Shown: piece after piece, positions 1 to 8,700 of the stretch
Layout of the letters: every line of letters starts with the position of its first letter
Numbering within the stretch: the first letter of the stretch is position 1
Source: Sediminibacterium soli
GTDB lineage: Bacteria > Bacteroidota > Bacteroidia > Chitinophagales > Chitinophagaceae
Reading direction: 5' to 3'
NCBI RefSeq assembly: GCF_009939225.1
Contig: NZ_JAACJR010000014.1
Span: 1 to 59,127, forward strand
DNA: 59,127 nt
Position numbers and translations under genes: made by a program
Notes under the pieces: model-generated
Told to the model about the DNA's origin: nothing
Database searches by the model: none
The model's input: only the letters and a program-made list of their open reading frames with translations

Positions 1-70
1 TCCGGAACTGCTCTTTGAGCTTTTGCTTCATTGCCTCATAATCGAGGCTTCCAGGATTGTTGTTTTCCAT
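1..70 (-). CDS. N-terminus of a probable IS256-family (mutator-type) transposase, cut by window edge
   Basis: An open frame starts with ATG at 68-70 and runs leftward out of the window. Its 23 visible residues begin MENNN and include a lysine-rich DYEAMKQKLKEQFR stretch. From memory, this resembles the N-termini of Bacteroidota IS256-type transposases, but too little is visible to be certain. The stronger argument is position: the start codon lies about 33 bp inside a terminal sequence (103-121) that recurs at the far right of the window, as expected for an IS whose transposase reads inward from the tip. Another small IS-borne gene is possible. Confidence 0.5.
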   Translation of the reverse strand, partial: MENNNPGSLDYEAMKQKLKEQFR

Positions 71-102
71 TTTCTGTGTTTTAAAGTTAATTACTTAACT
101 CC

Positions 103-121
103 TGACACAGTTTATTTTACA
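103..121. repeat. Terminal inverted repeat of IS256-like element (left edge)
   Basis: On the minus strand these 19 bases read TGTAAAATAAACTGTGTCA. They match 59006-59024 (TGTAAAATGAACTGTGTCA) at all but one position, and the similarity continues more weakly inward (both reach a TTTAAAA tract). The tip also supplies the last residues and stop codon of the PIN-domain gene. No target duplication can be checked because the other end of the element lies outside the window. Confidence 0.7.
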
Positions 122-2034
122 CTCTCCAAATCAGTAAAGAAATTGCGGCTAAGCTCCCAATTACCCGCGTTCTGGTGATTGATATAAAGTATAATACCTA
201 TAAGAATTGCTGGCCCGATCAGCATCCACAAAAACACGCGCAATCTCCAATACAAGATTTGCTTATAAATGAACTTGCGTCTTTCTTCTGCAATAGCATT
301 GTTCTTCAATTTCAAATTCTCTTTCGCAAGTTTCTTGTTTCTCTCAACGACTATGGAATTTGCTTCTACCGCTTCGGAATATTTCCCTTTTTGGGCTTCG
401 ATATCCGAGGCAAATTGCAACCTTTCCGATTGTATCTTTTGCACATCTTCTTTTAACTGATTTCGCACCGTCGTTACGTCATTGACCAAATCATTGAGTA
501 GATTTTGCAATTCCTGTCCCTTTTGCTTTTGTTCATTTGCTATTCCCTGTAATGAAGACACGAATTCCGGTGAATTGTTTTCAGCAAGCTCATTCAGGCT
601 ATCGATATTTGTCAAAGTTTTTTCTGCGATGCCACGCGCCACCCATACGACATCCTCGTCAGAGATATTATCCTTGGCATATTTATGAATGTTCGCGTCC
701 AATTCTCTTATCGTCGCGGCAGGTGGCAGGGCATTATCCAGTGTCGTTGAAACCAGCCGCGTCAATCCGATAGTGGCAAGCTCGGAAGTGGTGATTTCAG
801 TTTTGACCATCGGCGACGTCAGCCAAAGAAGATTTAATAAATCTTCAGCTTTTATCGAATAAGGCTGTATGCCTTGCGAGAAAGACGATTGGCGCGAACT
901 TGAATTGTTCAGGAACCAGCAATTCACCTTATCGAACTGATAAATCGGCTTTCCGCGTTTTTCCTTCACGTACTCGATGCAAGTCGCGTCATGAAGCGCT
1001 GCAAAAGGGGAATTTCTGACCCCTTTTAGCTTCTCATAGTCTGAACTATTTTTTGCCTTGTTTTGATACTTTTCAGTATGCGGAACAACGATAACGCCAA
1101 AGGCTTCAATATCTGTTTGAACATTACGACGGATGCGATCCAGATCCGTCTTATTCAGGTTTCTGCGCTCACAGGCGTTATAAATGTCTTCCGGGTCAAT
1201 AAGCCGCGACAGGAAAGCGATATCAAAATTATCGACGCGCGTTTTCAGCAACTGATCAATTTCTTGTATCGTGATAGACAAAACAGAAAACCGGTATCCC
1301 AATTTTCCTGATATATCCAATAGTCTTCGACAGCTATCTTTTGAGCTGGCAGTATTTAAGTCGAGCAGGCTTATTATGAAGTTGGTATCAAGAACAAGCT
1401 CAACGTCACGCTTAATATTGGTTGGCTCGTATTCCAGATAAGTCGTAATAATCGAGCCGATATAAATTGATCGCAGAAGATCGTAAGCGCCTTCAATGGG
1501 TTTTATAAAATTCACAAACCTGGCTTCCAGCGTATCGTCTGAAATATCAGTCTGTGCTGATTGACCGATGTATTTCCCGAGAGAAGATTTATATTTTTCA
1601 ACAAAAGAGAAAACGGAGCGGCCTTTGGGGTCAATATTTTCTGTCTGTAAAAAGCTTTCGTAATAAGAATGCAGCTTGTCCAGTTGAGCATTGCGCTTTT
1701 CAATTTCTTCTTCATAATCCGCAAAAATGAACTCGCCTATCACAAAGGAATTATCGCCATAAATGGTCAAGACGGTTTTGTCTTCTTTATTTAGTTCTTT
1801 GGCTATCTTGACAAGCAGTTTCTTCAAAACAGAAACCGGCATATTCAAAGAATACAATTCTTCAAAGCGTTGCTTGATAATGGAAATATCATCGCCGTCA
1901 TGCTTGCCAGCAGCACACATTTTTGAAAGCGTTCGCTTCACAAGCGGAATAAAAATATTTTCAAAACTTGAGCTTTGCTTGCCTTGGTTGTTTATAAAGG
2001 CCAATAAGCTATACGCGACGATTTTATTATCCAT
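112..2034 (-). CDS. PIN-domain protein with coiled coil and C-terminal membrane helix
   Basis: This protein of about 640 residues has three visible parts. The N-terminal ~200 residues are of no recognised family. A PIN-type nuclease domain then spans about 210-380, with candidate acidic metal ligands in LVLDTN (about D216), the IQEID stretch about 40 residues later, and LHDATCIEYV. A long Gln/Lys/Glu-rich coiled coil (about 490-590) leads to one hydrophobic helix near 610-630. PIN domains cut RNA, so a membrane-anchored RNase is plausible, but the substrate is unknown. The ATG at 2034 is preferred over the GTG at 2037. The stop codon and last two or so residues are encoded by the IS tip at 103-121, so the natural C-terminus may be lost. 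It diverges from the HNH remnant across a short gap and sits in the island, so a defence role is possible but unproven. Confidence 0.75.
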   Translation of the reverse strand: MDNKIVAYSLLAFINNQGKQSSSFENIFIPLVKRTLSKMCAAGKHDGDDISIIKQRFEELYSLNMPVSVLKKLLVKIAKELNKEDKTVLTIYGDNSFVIGEFIFADYEEEIEKRNAQLDKLHSYYESFLQTENIDPKGRSVFSFVEKYKSSLGKYIGQSAQTDISDDTLEARFVNFIKPIEGAYDLLRSIYIGSIITTYLEYEPTNIKRDVELVLDTNFIISLLDLNTASSKDSCRRLLDISGKLGYRFSVLSITIQEIDQLLKTRVDNFDIAFLSRLIDPEDIYNACERRNLNKTDLDRIRRNVQTDIEAFGVIVVPHTEKYQNKAKNSSDYEKLKGVRNSPFAALHDATCIEYVKEKRGKPIYQFDKVNCWFLNNSSSRQSSFSQGIQPYSIKAEDLLNLLWLTSPMVKTEITTSELATIGLTRLVSTTLDNALPPAATIRELDANIHKYAKDNISDEDVVWVARGIAEKTLTNIDSLNELAENNSPEFVSSLQGIANEQKQKGQELQNLLNDLVNDVTTVRNQLKEDVQKIQSERLQFASDIEAQKGKYSEAVEANSIVVERNKKLAKENLKLKNNAIAEERRKFIYKQILYWRLRVFLWMLIGPAILIGIILYINHQNAGNWELSRNFFTDLESVK

Positions 2035-2097
2035 CACAGCGATATTAGGCGGATAAAATAATGAAAAGTCTTAATATTTACAAGTCGCGATCTTTTA

Positions 2098-2109
2098 AGA
2101 ACAAGTTCT
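2098..2109. promoter_or_regulatory. Small inverted repeat in the PIN/HNH divergent gap
   Basis: The arms AGAAC and GTTCT are separated by two bases, within the 98-bp gap between two divergently read genes. It has the form of a possible repressor site, but no regulator can be assigned. Short palindromes also occur by chance. Confidence 0.2.
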
Positions 2110-2132
2110 AATTTCGGCTAACTGACAAAACT

Positions 2133-2251
2133 ATGGCGATTACAAATAAAACAAGAAAGACGCTTTGGGCCAGATCAGGCAATAGATGCTCTATGTGCCG
2201 GAATGAACTTGTCGCTGACAAGAATGTGCATGACAAGAATTTGAATATTGG
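2133..2251 (+). pseudogene. 5' fragment of an HNH endonuclease gene, interrupted by IS21
   Basis: The first 40 codons read like the start of a Bacteroidota HNH nuclease: a TRKTLWARSGNRCSMCRNEL core with the CxxC zinc pair, then a stretch ending NLNIG. In intact relatives this is followed by the GEECHI-type start of the catalytic HNH motif. Here the family-like sequence stops at about 2251, exactly where the IS21 end begins. The frame then runs through IS sequence to a stop at 2316-2318. The catalytic His/Asn/His residues are absent, so the fragment should be inactive. The family assignment rests on recognition of the N-terminus only. Confidence 0.65.
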
Positions 2252-2254
2252 TGT

Positions 2255-2303
2255 AAATACCAGACAAACTGACCCCCATCCACCAGAGCAATGTGACCCC
2301 CTG
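2255..2303. repeat. IS21 left terminal inverted repeat
   Basis: It contains AAATACCAG, AAACTGACCCCC, CCAGAGCAATG and TGACCCCCTG in the same order and nearly the same spacing as the reverse complement of 4850-4898. Multiple internal repeats in the ends are typical of IS21 and are bound by IstA. Confidence 0.85.
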
Positions 2304-2392
2304 CGAACAAGGCATTAAAAATTGATGATTCAGGGCCTAAAAATGGTAAAGAACTAATTGCTTTTTCTTTTCAAACGTAGGATTTTATCTGC

Positions 2393-3160
2393 CTATTTTG
2401 ATTTAATATTTTTATCGGTTTGGTCTGCATTGATTTCTTTCCTGTTTTTGCGCAGTGATTCGCCTTTTAGTTCTATCCGGACAGACTGATGAACCAGCCG
2501 GTCAAGGATGGCATCTGCCACGGTTTGTTCCCCGATCACATCGTACCAGTTTTTTACCGGAACCTGGGAGGCAATGATGGTGGAGCGCTTGCCGTGGCGG
2601 TCTTCAACGATATCCATCAACAGGGCTCTGCCGGCGGCATCGAAGGCCTGTATACCAAAGTCATCCAGTATTAGCAGGTCCTGCTTTTCTATCCTGGCTA
2701 ATTCTCTTAACTGTGAGCCATCTGCTTTTGCCAGTTTTAAGACAGACATTAGTTTAGCGGTATTGGCATAATAGACCTTGCAGCCCAGCAAACAAGCCTG
2801 GTGCCCAATAGCAGAAGCCAGATAACTCTTACCTGTTCCGGTGCTTCCGGTGATAAAAACATCCTGCCCTTTCTTAATAAACTCACAGGTGAACAAACGG
2901 TCGATCTGGTTTTTGTCGAGTTCTCTTTTGTGGTCATAATCCATTCCTTCGGCATCTGCCACATAACGGAACTTAGCTGTTTTAATGTTTCGTTGTAATG
3001 AGCGGTGTTTGCGGTCATCCCATTCACTCTGAACTAAATACTGGGCCATTTCATCATTAGTGAAGCTTACCGGTGGCGGCAGCTCTACAAAGGTTTTAAA
3101 TGCGGTCTGCATTCCGTATAGGCGCATATCGCCCATTTTCTTTACCGTTTCTTTGTTCAT
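2393..3160 (-). CDS. istB: IS21 helper ATPase IstB
   Basis: This 255-residue AAA+ ATPase belongs to the DnaC-like IstB family, which activates the IstA transposase and directs target choice. Walker A is GSTGTGKS at residues 105-112 and Walker B is LLILDDFG at about 162-169. The N-terminal region carries the usual IstB helical adaptor, and the C-terminus is Lys-rich. It lies 32 bp downstream of istA in the same orientation, the standard IS21 order. The length is normal and there is no frameshift, so the element could be active. Confidence 0.93.
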   Translation of the reverse strand: MNKETVKKMGDMRLYGMQTAFKTFVELPPPVSFTNDEMAQYLVQSEWDDRKHRSLQRNIKTAKFRYVADAEGMDYDHKRELDKNQIDRLFTCEFIKKGQDVFITGSTGTGKSYLASAIGHQACLLGCKVYYANTAKLMSVLKLAKADGSQLRELARIEKQDLLILDDFGIQAFDAAGRALLMDIVEDRHGKRSTIIASQVPVKNWYDVIGEQTVADAILDRLVHQSVRIELKGESLRKNRKEINADQTDKNIKSK

Positions 3161-3192
3161 GGTTTTTGTTTGTTGTTTAAATGATCAATGAT

Positions 3193-4749
3193 TTATTCGT
3201 AGTAATCCTGTCCACGTATGTTTTCGTGTGAGGGCATTTCAGGATTGGGTATCTCATCTTCGAAGGGGATGGTGTCAGCCTTTGAACGAAGGATCTGGTC
3301 GATGATGCCGTAGTTGTATATACCAAAGCTGTCGGCTCTTTCACACGCATTAATGAGTCTGGCATTACCCACCCTTTTGGCAAAGCTTAGTACCCCGGAA
3401 CAGGATTTATAACTTTGCTCCGGGTAGAGTTCCCTGGCCAGTATCCTGGCTATATACTGCGCCACCGCTTCGCCAATGGAACTGGCTGTGGCCATAAACT
3501 TTTGTGGGTTCCATTCCGCTAAATATTTATGTTGGCTTGCCAGGTGATCCTGTACAGTGATATACTTTAACCCCTTGCCTAAAAAACGGTCATGGGCCGC
3601 TACTACTTCGTTGCCATCATATATTTCCAGCCTGGTAGTAGTGTACTTGATTTTCAACCGTTTCCCGATTAGCTTATAGGGCACACTGTAATAACGCTTA
3701 TCCACGCTCAGCAATACGTGTCCGTATTTGTTCACTGTAGATAACTGGGTGGTCATGGGTTCGAACAGGTAAGGATTTAGTGGTTGCAATAGTTGCTTCT
3801 CCAGTTCAATAAACTGCCGCATCCTGCTATAGCTCTCGCCGGTAAGATTTGCGTTATTATGTGCTTCTAAATGAATCAGGATATCTTTGTTGATCTGATC
3901 GAGCTCGTGATACACGTTTTGATCAATCTTAGAGAAGATAGTGGTATAGATGATCTTAACAGCACCTTCTACCAGTGCTTTGTCTTTGGGTTTATACGTG
4001 CGTGTAGGGAAGCCAAAAGTTTGATAATGCTCCGCAAAGGCTGCAAAACTATCATTAAGCTGGGCCTCATATTTGCTGGCTTTGGTGACTGCAGACTTTA
4101 AATTATCCGGAACAATAGCCTGCGGTACGCCGCCAAAAAAATGAAGTGCACGCTCACAACCCAATATAAAATCCTCTTTGCATTGCGAGTGAACAGCCAT
4201 GACAAAGGTTAACTGGCTGCATCCCAGTATAGCCACAAAAACTTCCAACTCGCTAATCTCACCAGTAACCTTATCAACCAGTTGTAATTTTTGGCCGGTA
4301 AAATCAACAAACATTTTATCGCCAGCTTTGTGCGTCATCTTCATCGATGGCTTACCTACCTGCATAAACCCATTGAGCTTCTCCAAAAATGAAGAACTCA
4401 TATATCCATCCGGGTGTTGAAGTTTGTAATGTTCATATACCATGCCCTTTGTGACACCCCGTTTTTTTAGCATGGACGCCAGTGAGGGCAGTAGGGATTC
4501 CAGGTCAGATAAGCGCTTATTGACAACGACAATGGGCTCCTTAATCAAAAACAAGCGTGACATCTCAGCATCACTCATCGATTCAATCTGCTCTATCGTC
4601 TTTTCTGATAGCACATATCGATACAGGTACTTTTTTACCGTATTACGGGCTATACCCGTTGATTGACTAATGAATTTGGTGCCCTTCCCTGAAGCATACA
4701 GTCGAAGAATCTGGCGTATTGTAAACATCTCAATTGTTTTGTTAGACAT
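3193..4749 (-). CDS. istA: IS21 transposase IstA
   Basis: A 518-residue transposase of normal IS21 length. The N-terminus holds a helix-turn-helix (about 5-50, IRQILRLYASGKGTKFISQS and on). The rve-type DDE catalytic core carries Asp in MFVDFTG, Asp in IVPDNLK and Glu in ALVEGAV. A C-terminal Mu-transposase-like domain follows (VDKRYYSVPYKLIGK region). The frame is intact. It is read away from the right inverted repeat and is followed at once by istB. Confidence 0.93.
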   Translation of the reverse strand: MSNKTIEMFTIRQILRLYASGKGTKFISQSTGIARNTVKKYLYRYVLSEKTIEQIESMSDAEMSRLFLIKEPIVVVNKRLSDLESLLPSLASMLKKRGVTKGMVYEHYKLQHPDGYMSSSFLEKLNGFMQVGKPSMKMTHKAGDKMFVDFTGQKLQLVDKVTGEISELEVFVAILGCSQLTFVMAVHSQCKEDFILGCERALHFFGGVPQAIVPDNLKSAVTKASKYEAQLNDSFAAFAEHYQTFGFPTRTYKPKDKALVEGAVKIIYTTIFSKIDQNVYHELDQINKDILIHLEAHNNANLTGESYSRMRQFIELEKQLLQPLNPYLFEPMTTQLSTVNKYGHVLLSVDKRYYSVPYKLIGKRLKIKYTTTRLEIYDGNEVVAAHDRFLGKGLKYITVQDHLASQHKYLAEWNPQKFMATASSIGEAVAQYIARILARELYPEQSYKSCSGVLSFAKRVGNARLINACERADSFGIYNYGIIDQILRSKADTIPFEDEIPNPEMPSHENIRGQDYYE

Positions 4750-4827
4750 GAAAAAAATGGGCTTGGTGAACCAAGAACCTCATCTTTTTTTCCTACAAAA
4801 ACAACTAATCCTTATACTGGCTTTTAG

Positions 4828-4906
4828 GGGGTCAATTTGAAATGGTGACAGGGGGTCACATTGCTCTGGCCGAAGGGGGTCAGTTTACCCTGGTATTTGG
4901 GGGTCA
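4828..4906. repeat. IS21 right terminal inverted repeat array
   Basis: There are four GGGGGTCA words at 4828, 4851, 4874 and 4899 (approximate starts). The segment 4850-4898 is the inverted counterpart of the left end. The word GGGGGTCAATTTGA occurs twice (4828 and 4899), so the AATTTGA just after the last copy could still be element sequence rather than flank. Confidence 0.8.
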
Positions 4907-5102
4907 ATTTGAGCGGTTTTTCCAGCAGGACATCGACGCGCACAGGACAATAGACAGAGAATCGCTACTTGAACAGGGATTTGTATTTGCCTATATGACG
5001 CAGTCATTTGTCATCGAGGGCATCACGTTCCGCTGCTGCTTCGACATGTGCTGGTATGCGCACACCGACGACAGCGTCGCGATAACCAGAATCGCGCTCT
5101 AA
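4907..5102 (+). pseudogene. 3' fragment of an unidentified gene beyond the IS21 right end
   Basis: An open frame emerges from the IS end and runs about 64 codons to a stop at 5100-5102, followed directly by a good terminator. The residues (including FVFAYMTQSFVIEGITF and CCFDMCWYAHTDDSVAIT) look like a genuine protein C-terminus, and the strand is the same as the HNH fragment on the other side. It could be the tail of that same gene after loss of the middle, or the tail of another gene joined by an IS-mediated deletion. I do not recognise a domain. Confidence 0.5.
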
Positions 5103-5109
5103 CCAGTGA

Positions 5110-5133
5110 AGACCCGTATCTCGGGTCTTTTTT
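5110..5133 (+). terminator. Rho-independent terminator
   Basis: A 7-bp stem AGACCCG/CGGGTCT with a TATCT loop is followed by six T residues, 8 bp after the stop of the gene fragment at 4907-5102. It supports that fragment being the end of a once-real transcription unit. The 250 bp from here to 5386 shows no further gene. Confidence 0.85.
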
Positions 5134-5386
5134 ACTTAGGAATATATTTCTGGGATTCCTCCACGATCATTCCGCGAAGATATGCGCCGCCCTCGGGCAG
5201 GCAAAAGACTACGGCATAAACACAAATCCTGCGCACCGGGCCGTTATTTATTCCGTTTCCTTTTGCCTTTGGTCGTCCGGCGTATAGTGAAGTCTCTATG
5301 ATCGTAAGAGGAAAAGTGTGTTGTTTGAATTACTAACTCATGAACCCCTCCGTACACTTCCGCATCTCTCTGCCGCTACTTGATTG

Positions 5387-8353
5387 CTATCGTATATACT
5401 TTGAATCTCGATTCTTGAACGCAGGCATCGTGCCTTCCAAAATATTGATGATTGCCTTGTTTATCGACTCATTTTCTATGCTGCCCGAAGTGCATTTGAC
5501 GGTATTCTTGTTTTCTTTCTCGATCTGCATGTTAATGACCTGGTCCGCATCACAGACGACCGCAAGATTAGGATTATGCGTCACCAATATGATCTGTCGC
5601 TTTTCCTTCACCTTCTTGATGAAGTGAACCAAAATGTGATACACGCTTTCATTATCGAGGTTCTCTTCCGGCTGATCAATCACAAGCGGAATGTCCTCAT
5701 TGTCTAGGATCAGATAGAAGATTAGAAGCAATGCGCCACGTTCACCGGGAGACAGCTCTTGGAGCGTTTTGTCTCCGAGCTTAAGGTTATACACCGGCTG
5801 CAAGTATTCAGCGTTAAAGATGTAGTCGTACAACGTGTTTAACTCCACTCCCTTTTTAAGCACTGATTCAGGGTCTATGCTTGCGTTCTCGGGGGTACGC
5901 TTGTCAGCCTTGAGATTGTCTATCAATTCCTCGGTGAATGCGATAAATCCATCACTTGTTTCAAAATGAGTCTTCTCAATGATGTCGTTAAGGCGTTTGT
6001 ACCCCTCGTCTTTTCCAGCGAATGAGCCAATCCGGCCCTGATTGATCGAATTGAGGAAATTGTCCTCGAATGCGCGGAGTTCCAGCGCCACATCTATTTT
6101 GACATCATACCGTTTTTTCAATTCCTTGAAATCGCTGATGAACTGCGTGACGGGTTGAAAGAGCTGCTTGCGTACCTCCACCAAGGAAACTTTTTTGGAG
6201 TACAGTTGTCCGGTTAGCCCCCTGCGTTCCTGGTATTTGGCTGTTAAGACGCCGCTTAGCGTATTGGTCAGGTATAGGAGTTGCGCCTCCAGAAATTTCA
6301 CTGATCCTTCTTTTGTGTCAGAACCTTCGATACCGTCCTTTTTCGCCTGCCATTCCTTGATTGCATCGAGATACTTCTGTTGCTCTTTGGCTGGCTTATC
6401 AAGGACCTCCTGATCGGTTTTCAGTTGCTCGTTTAGCTTTGCCAATTGTTGCGCCTTGCTGCCGTCAATGGCGGGGTTAATCGAATCATTGATGCCGGCA
6501 ATTTCAGTTCCGACTTCCCTGATTGCAGCAACAATTTTAGACGTGTCGATCTTATAGGAAAAAACATCGGCAGGATGGATGTCGTTTTTGACGAGAATTT
6601 TCGGAAACTCACCATTAGTGTCGCTGACCTTCTTCAAATCGCCGTCCAAATTCGTGTAATACTGGAGCGTGCGGTTCAATTCCTCCTGAGAAATGGACAA
6701 CGTCCCTTTTCGGCCATTGAGCACTTTGATCTCTTCTTCTATATTTGTTATTTTTCCTCGCAATACTCCCAGGTTTTCGATCAGAGCCTTTGTCGCCTCA
6801 TCTTGGACGGCGACAGCCGGTTCCACCGGCTTTATGCCGATGTGTGCCGTCAATTCGTCCTTCTTCAGGTTTAGCTGACTGTCGATGGAACTTCGATAAT
6901 CCGGCCGGTCTTTTCTTTCCAGGAGCACAATCTCAATGTTTAACCTGCTTAGCTCGTTTTGAATTTTCTGTATCTCTTCCGCGATGAGGCTGGATTTGTA
7001 GGTTATCAACTCATCCAAAGACATTTTCCCGAGGCGCTGCGCCACAGGAGTGTGAGAATAAATAATCTGTTTCAGTTCCTTCTCAAACGCATCGCTCTCT
7101 ACGTCCGTGCACAGCCGCTCCAGGAAATTCTGTGGTATGTATTTCACCCGTTCCACCGAAGTCCTATCGGGGTTGTCGCTCAATCGTCTTGATATCTGAG
7201 TGTCGTCGGCCCACGTCATGGTCGCCTCGAATTTCTCTGAGAGATTCGATGGCTTTTGCTTCCTGAATTTGTCCTTTTGCAAAAAGGAGAAGTTGGAAGG
7301 GTCCTGATGCGTGTTGCCGCATAAGCCGATAACGTCGGTGATCGCACTTTTGCCGCCGCCCTTGTTTCCAATGATCGCGACCAGGCCCCCGTTAAAATCA
7401 ACGGAGAAATTGTCGAACCAGACGTCTTCAACTGCTGCTCCCTCAACTTTCTTGATTGACAGAGACTTGATGAACTTTGTCTTGTTGCTGTTTATGCGTT
7501 TTAGCAAGTCCGGCTCATCGCCGATAAATACCCTATCGGGTTCATTAATGATCTGCCTTAGTCCGGCAAAAGACAAGTCAGCATTTATCCAACAGAACCG
7601 ATCAGTCGGCATCGACTGTGCGTCCATGAGATGTCCAAATGCATAATCGATCTTGTGCGCATCCGACCCTTTAATGCAAGGCTTGGGTTTGTCGAACCAC
7701 GATTCATACTGCACCGCAGTAAATTTTTCATCTTCCCACTTAAAGAACGCAATTTGATTTTGCGTTGATGATCCCATGACGTCCGATTTGTTAATCAGCG
7801 CGAGTTTGAAGAAGTTGTCATTCGGATCGATGTCGTCAATGCCACCGTATTCATCATACGGCAGCCATACCACCGCATGACTTCCATGCAGGTCATGCTT
7901 TTTGAGGCTTTCAAGCACCTTTTCAAAATCAAAGGAAACCTTCATAACATCGCTGGTGGTTGCCAAATGAATGGTCGCGGCCTTCTCGTCATAGCATTCC
8001 AATGAGTTCAGCCACGTGCTTATTTTTTGAAATAACGCCGGATCATTGTCAAAGATGATATGGAAGTTTATCTTAACGCCCGACTTTGTCGGGTCCGCGT
8101 TCTTCCTGTTTGCGACAATATTGTGCATCCTGAACTCGACGACAGGGAACACCGTTTTGTCCGGTATTCCCCCAAGTTTCTGGATTTCCTCGTATCCCTT
8201 GAGGCTGCAATAGTCATTTATGCCGATTACATCAGCTTTGGACGCTTTCGCATTGTCGATGAATGCTTGATAGCTGCCGCCATAGGTTGCGGGAGAATGA
8301 ACGTGCAAATCCCATATACGCCATTGGGAGCCTTTGTTGTTTGGAGTTGACAT
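5387..8353 (-). CDS. TrlF-type PHP + SMC-like AAA ATPase
   Basis: A 988-residue protein in two parts. Residues 1-290 form a PHP-type metal-dependent phosphoesterase domain, with DLHVHS at 15-20 and KGSDAH at 228-233. The rest is an ABC/SMC-like ATPase split by a long coiled coil. Walker A is GNKGGGKS at about 329-336, the signature LSPGERG at 867-873, Walker B PLVIDQPE around 889-896 and the switch histidine in LVTHNP at about 926. This architecture matches the TrlF family as I know it. Such proteins occur in defence islands, but their target is not established here. All core motifs are intact, so I expect an active ATPase/phosphoesterase. It diverges from the HEPN operon across 347 bp. Confidence 0.85.
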   Translation of the reverse strand: MSTPNNKGSQWRIWDLHVHSPATYGGSYQAFIDNAKASKADVIGINDYCSLKGYEEIQKLGGIPDKTVFPVVEFRMHNIVANRKNADPTKSGVKINFHIIFDNDPALFQKISTWLNSLECYDEKAATIHLATTSDVMKVSFDFEKVLESLKKHDLHGSHAVVWLPYDEYGGIDDIDPNDNFFKLALINKSDVMGSSTQNQIAFFKWEDEKFTAVQYESWFDKPKPCIKGSDAHKIDYAFGHLMDAQSMPTDRFCWINADLSFAGLRQIINEPDRVFIGDEPDLLKRINSNKTKFIKSLSIKKVEGAAVEDVWFDNFSVDFNGGLVAIIGNKGGGKSAITDVIGLCGNTHQDPSNFSFLQKDKFRKQKPSNLSEKFEATMTWADDTQISRRLSDNPDRTSVERVKYIPQNFLERLCTDVESDAFEKELKQIIYSHTPVAQRLGKMSLDELITYKSSLIAEEIQKIQNELSRLNIEIVLLERKDRPDYRSSIDSQLNLKKDELTAHIGIKPVEPAVAVQDEATKALIENLGVLRGKITNIEEEIKVLNGRKGTLSISQEELNRTLQYYTNLDGDLKKVSDTNGEFPKILVKNDIHPADVFSYKIDTSKIVAAIREVGTEIAGINDSINPAIDGSKAQQLAKLNEQLKTDQEVLDKPAKEQQKYLDAIKEWQAKKDGIEGSDTKEGSVKFLEAQLLYLTNTLSGVLTAKYQERRGLTGQLYSKKVSLVEVRKQLFQPVTQFISDFKELKKRYDVKIDVALELRAFEDNFLNSINQGRIGSFAGKDEGYKRLNDIIEKTHFETSDGFIAFTEELIDNLKADKRTPENASIDPESVLKKGVELNTLYDYIFNAEYLQPVYNLKLGDKTLQELSPGERGALLLIFYLILDNEDIPLVIDQPEENLDNESVYHILVHFIKKVKEKRQIILVTHNPNLAVVCDADQVINMQIEKENKNTVKCTSGSIENESINKAIINILEGTMPAFKNRDSKYIR

Positions 8354-8700
8354 AAAGAGGTGTTAATCGGGATATATAGTGTCTTACAGTATATTCTGTA
8401 AAGTCAATAAATAATAATGTGGGATGCGATCTATTGAACGCCAAGGGGGGATAAGCACAAAATACTGTTTAATTGCTAACCTATGAACAAAACATAATTA
8501 GAACGAACGTCTCCCCGTTGCACAAAAAATTAGTATTTTACTTGAATTTGCTAAGTTTGCTAATGAGCATCGAAGTAGTATTTTTTCAATGAACGGTATT
8601 TCGGCCACTTGTAATATGCTGATAGTCAGCCATCATCTCGGCATTTAAAAAAATTTGTTCACAAGTGTTGATTTTTTTCTTTTATTGTGTCGTCGAAAGT
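8354..8700. promoter_or_regulatory. Divergent control region between trlF-like gene and HEPN operon
   Basis: This AT-rich gap of about 350 bp has no gene. Close to the trlF-like start is an inverted repeat, TTACAG/CTGTAA with a 6-bp spacer (8384-8401), a plausible operator. Toward the HEPN side, TAAGTTTG at 8552-8559 fits the Bacteroidota -7 consensus TAnnTTTG, but no good -33 TTTG lies at the right distance. Promoters for both units should lie here. The exact sites are uncertain. Confidence 0.4.

Larger units (their letters stand above)
2252..4906. mobile_element. IS21-family insertion sequence (istA + istB)
   Basis: A complete-looking IS21 element of about 2.65 kb. It has a DDE transposase gene and an IstB ATPase gene on the minus strand, between imperfect inverted ends that contain repeated GGGGGTCA words. 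The outermost bases differ between ends: the right has an extra TGACCCCC tip that the left lacks. The exact limits are therefore estimates, placed where the left flank stops matching HNH-family sequence and where the right repeat array stops. No clear target-site duplication abuts the ends. Confidence 0.85.

Noticed and set aside
2238..2244. AATTTGA as IS21 target-site duplication (also at 4906-4912)
   Set aside because: The left copy is separated from the IS by bases that still encode HNH-family residues, and the same word is part of the IS repeat array at 4835-4841. It is likely a coincidence.
4842..4906. ATG at 4842 as start of the 3' gene fragment
   Set aside because: Residues from 4842 to 4906 are encoded by the IS21 terminal repeats (GGGGGTCA words), so this is a read-in frame, not a natural start.
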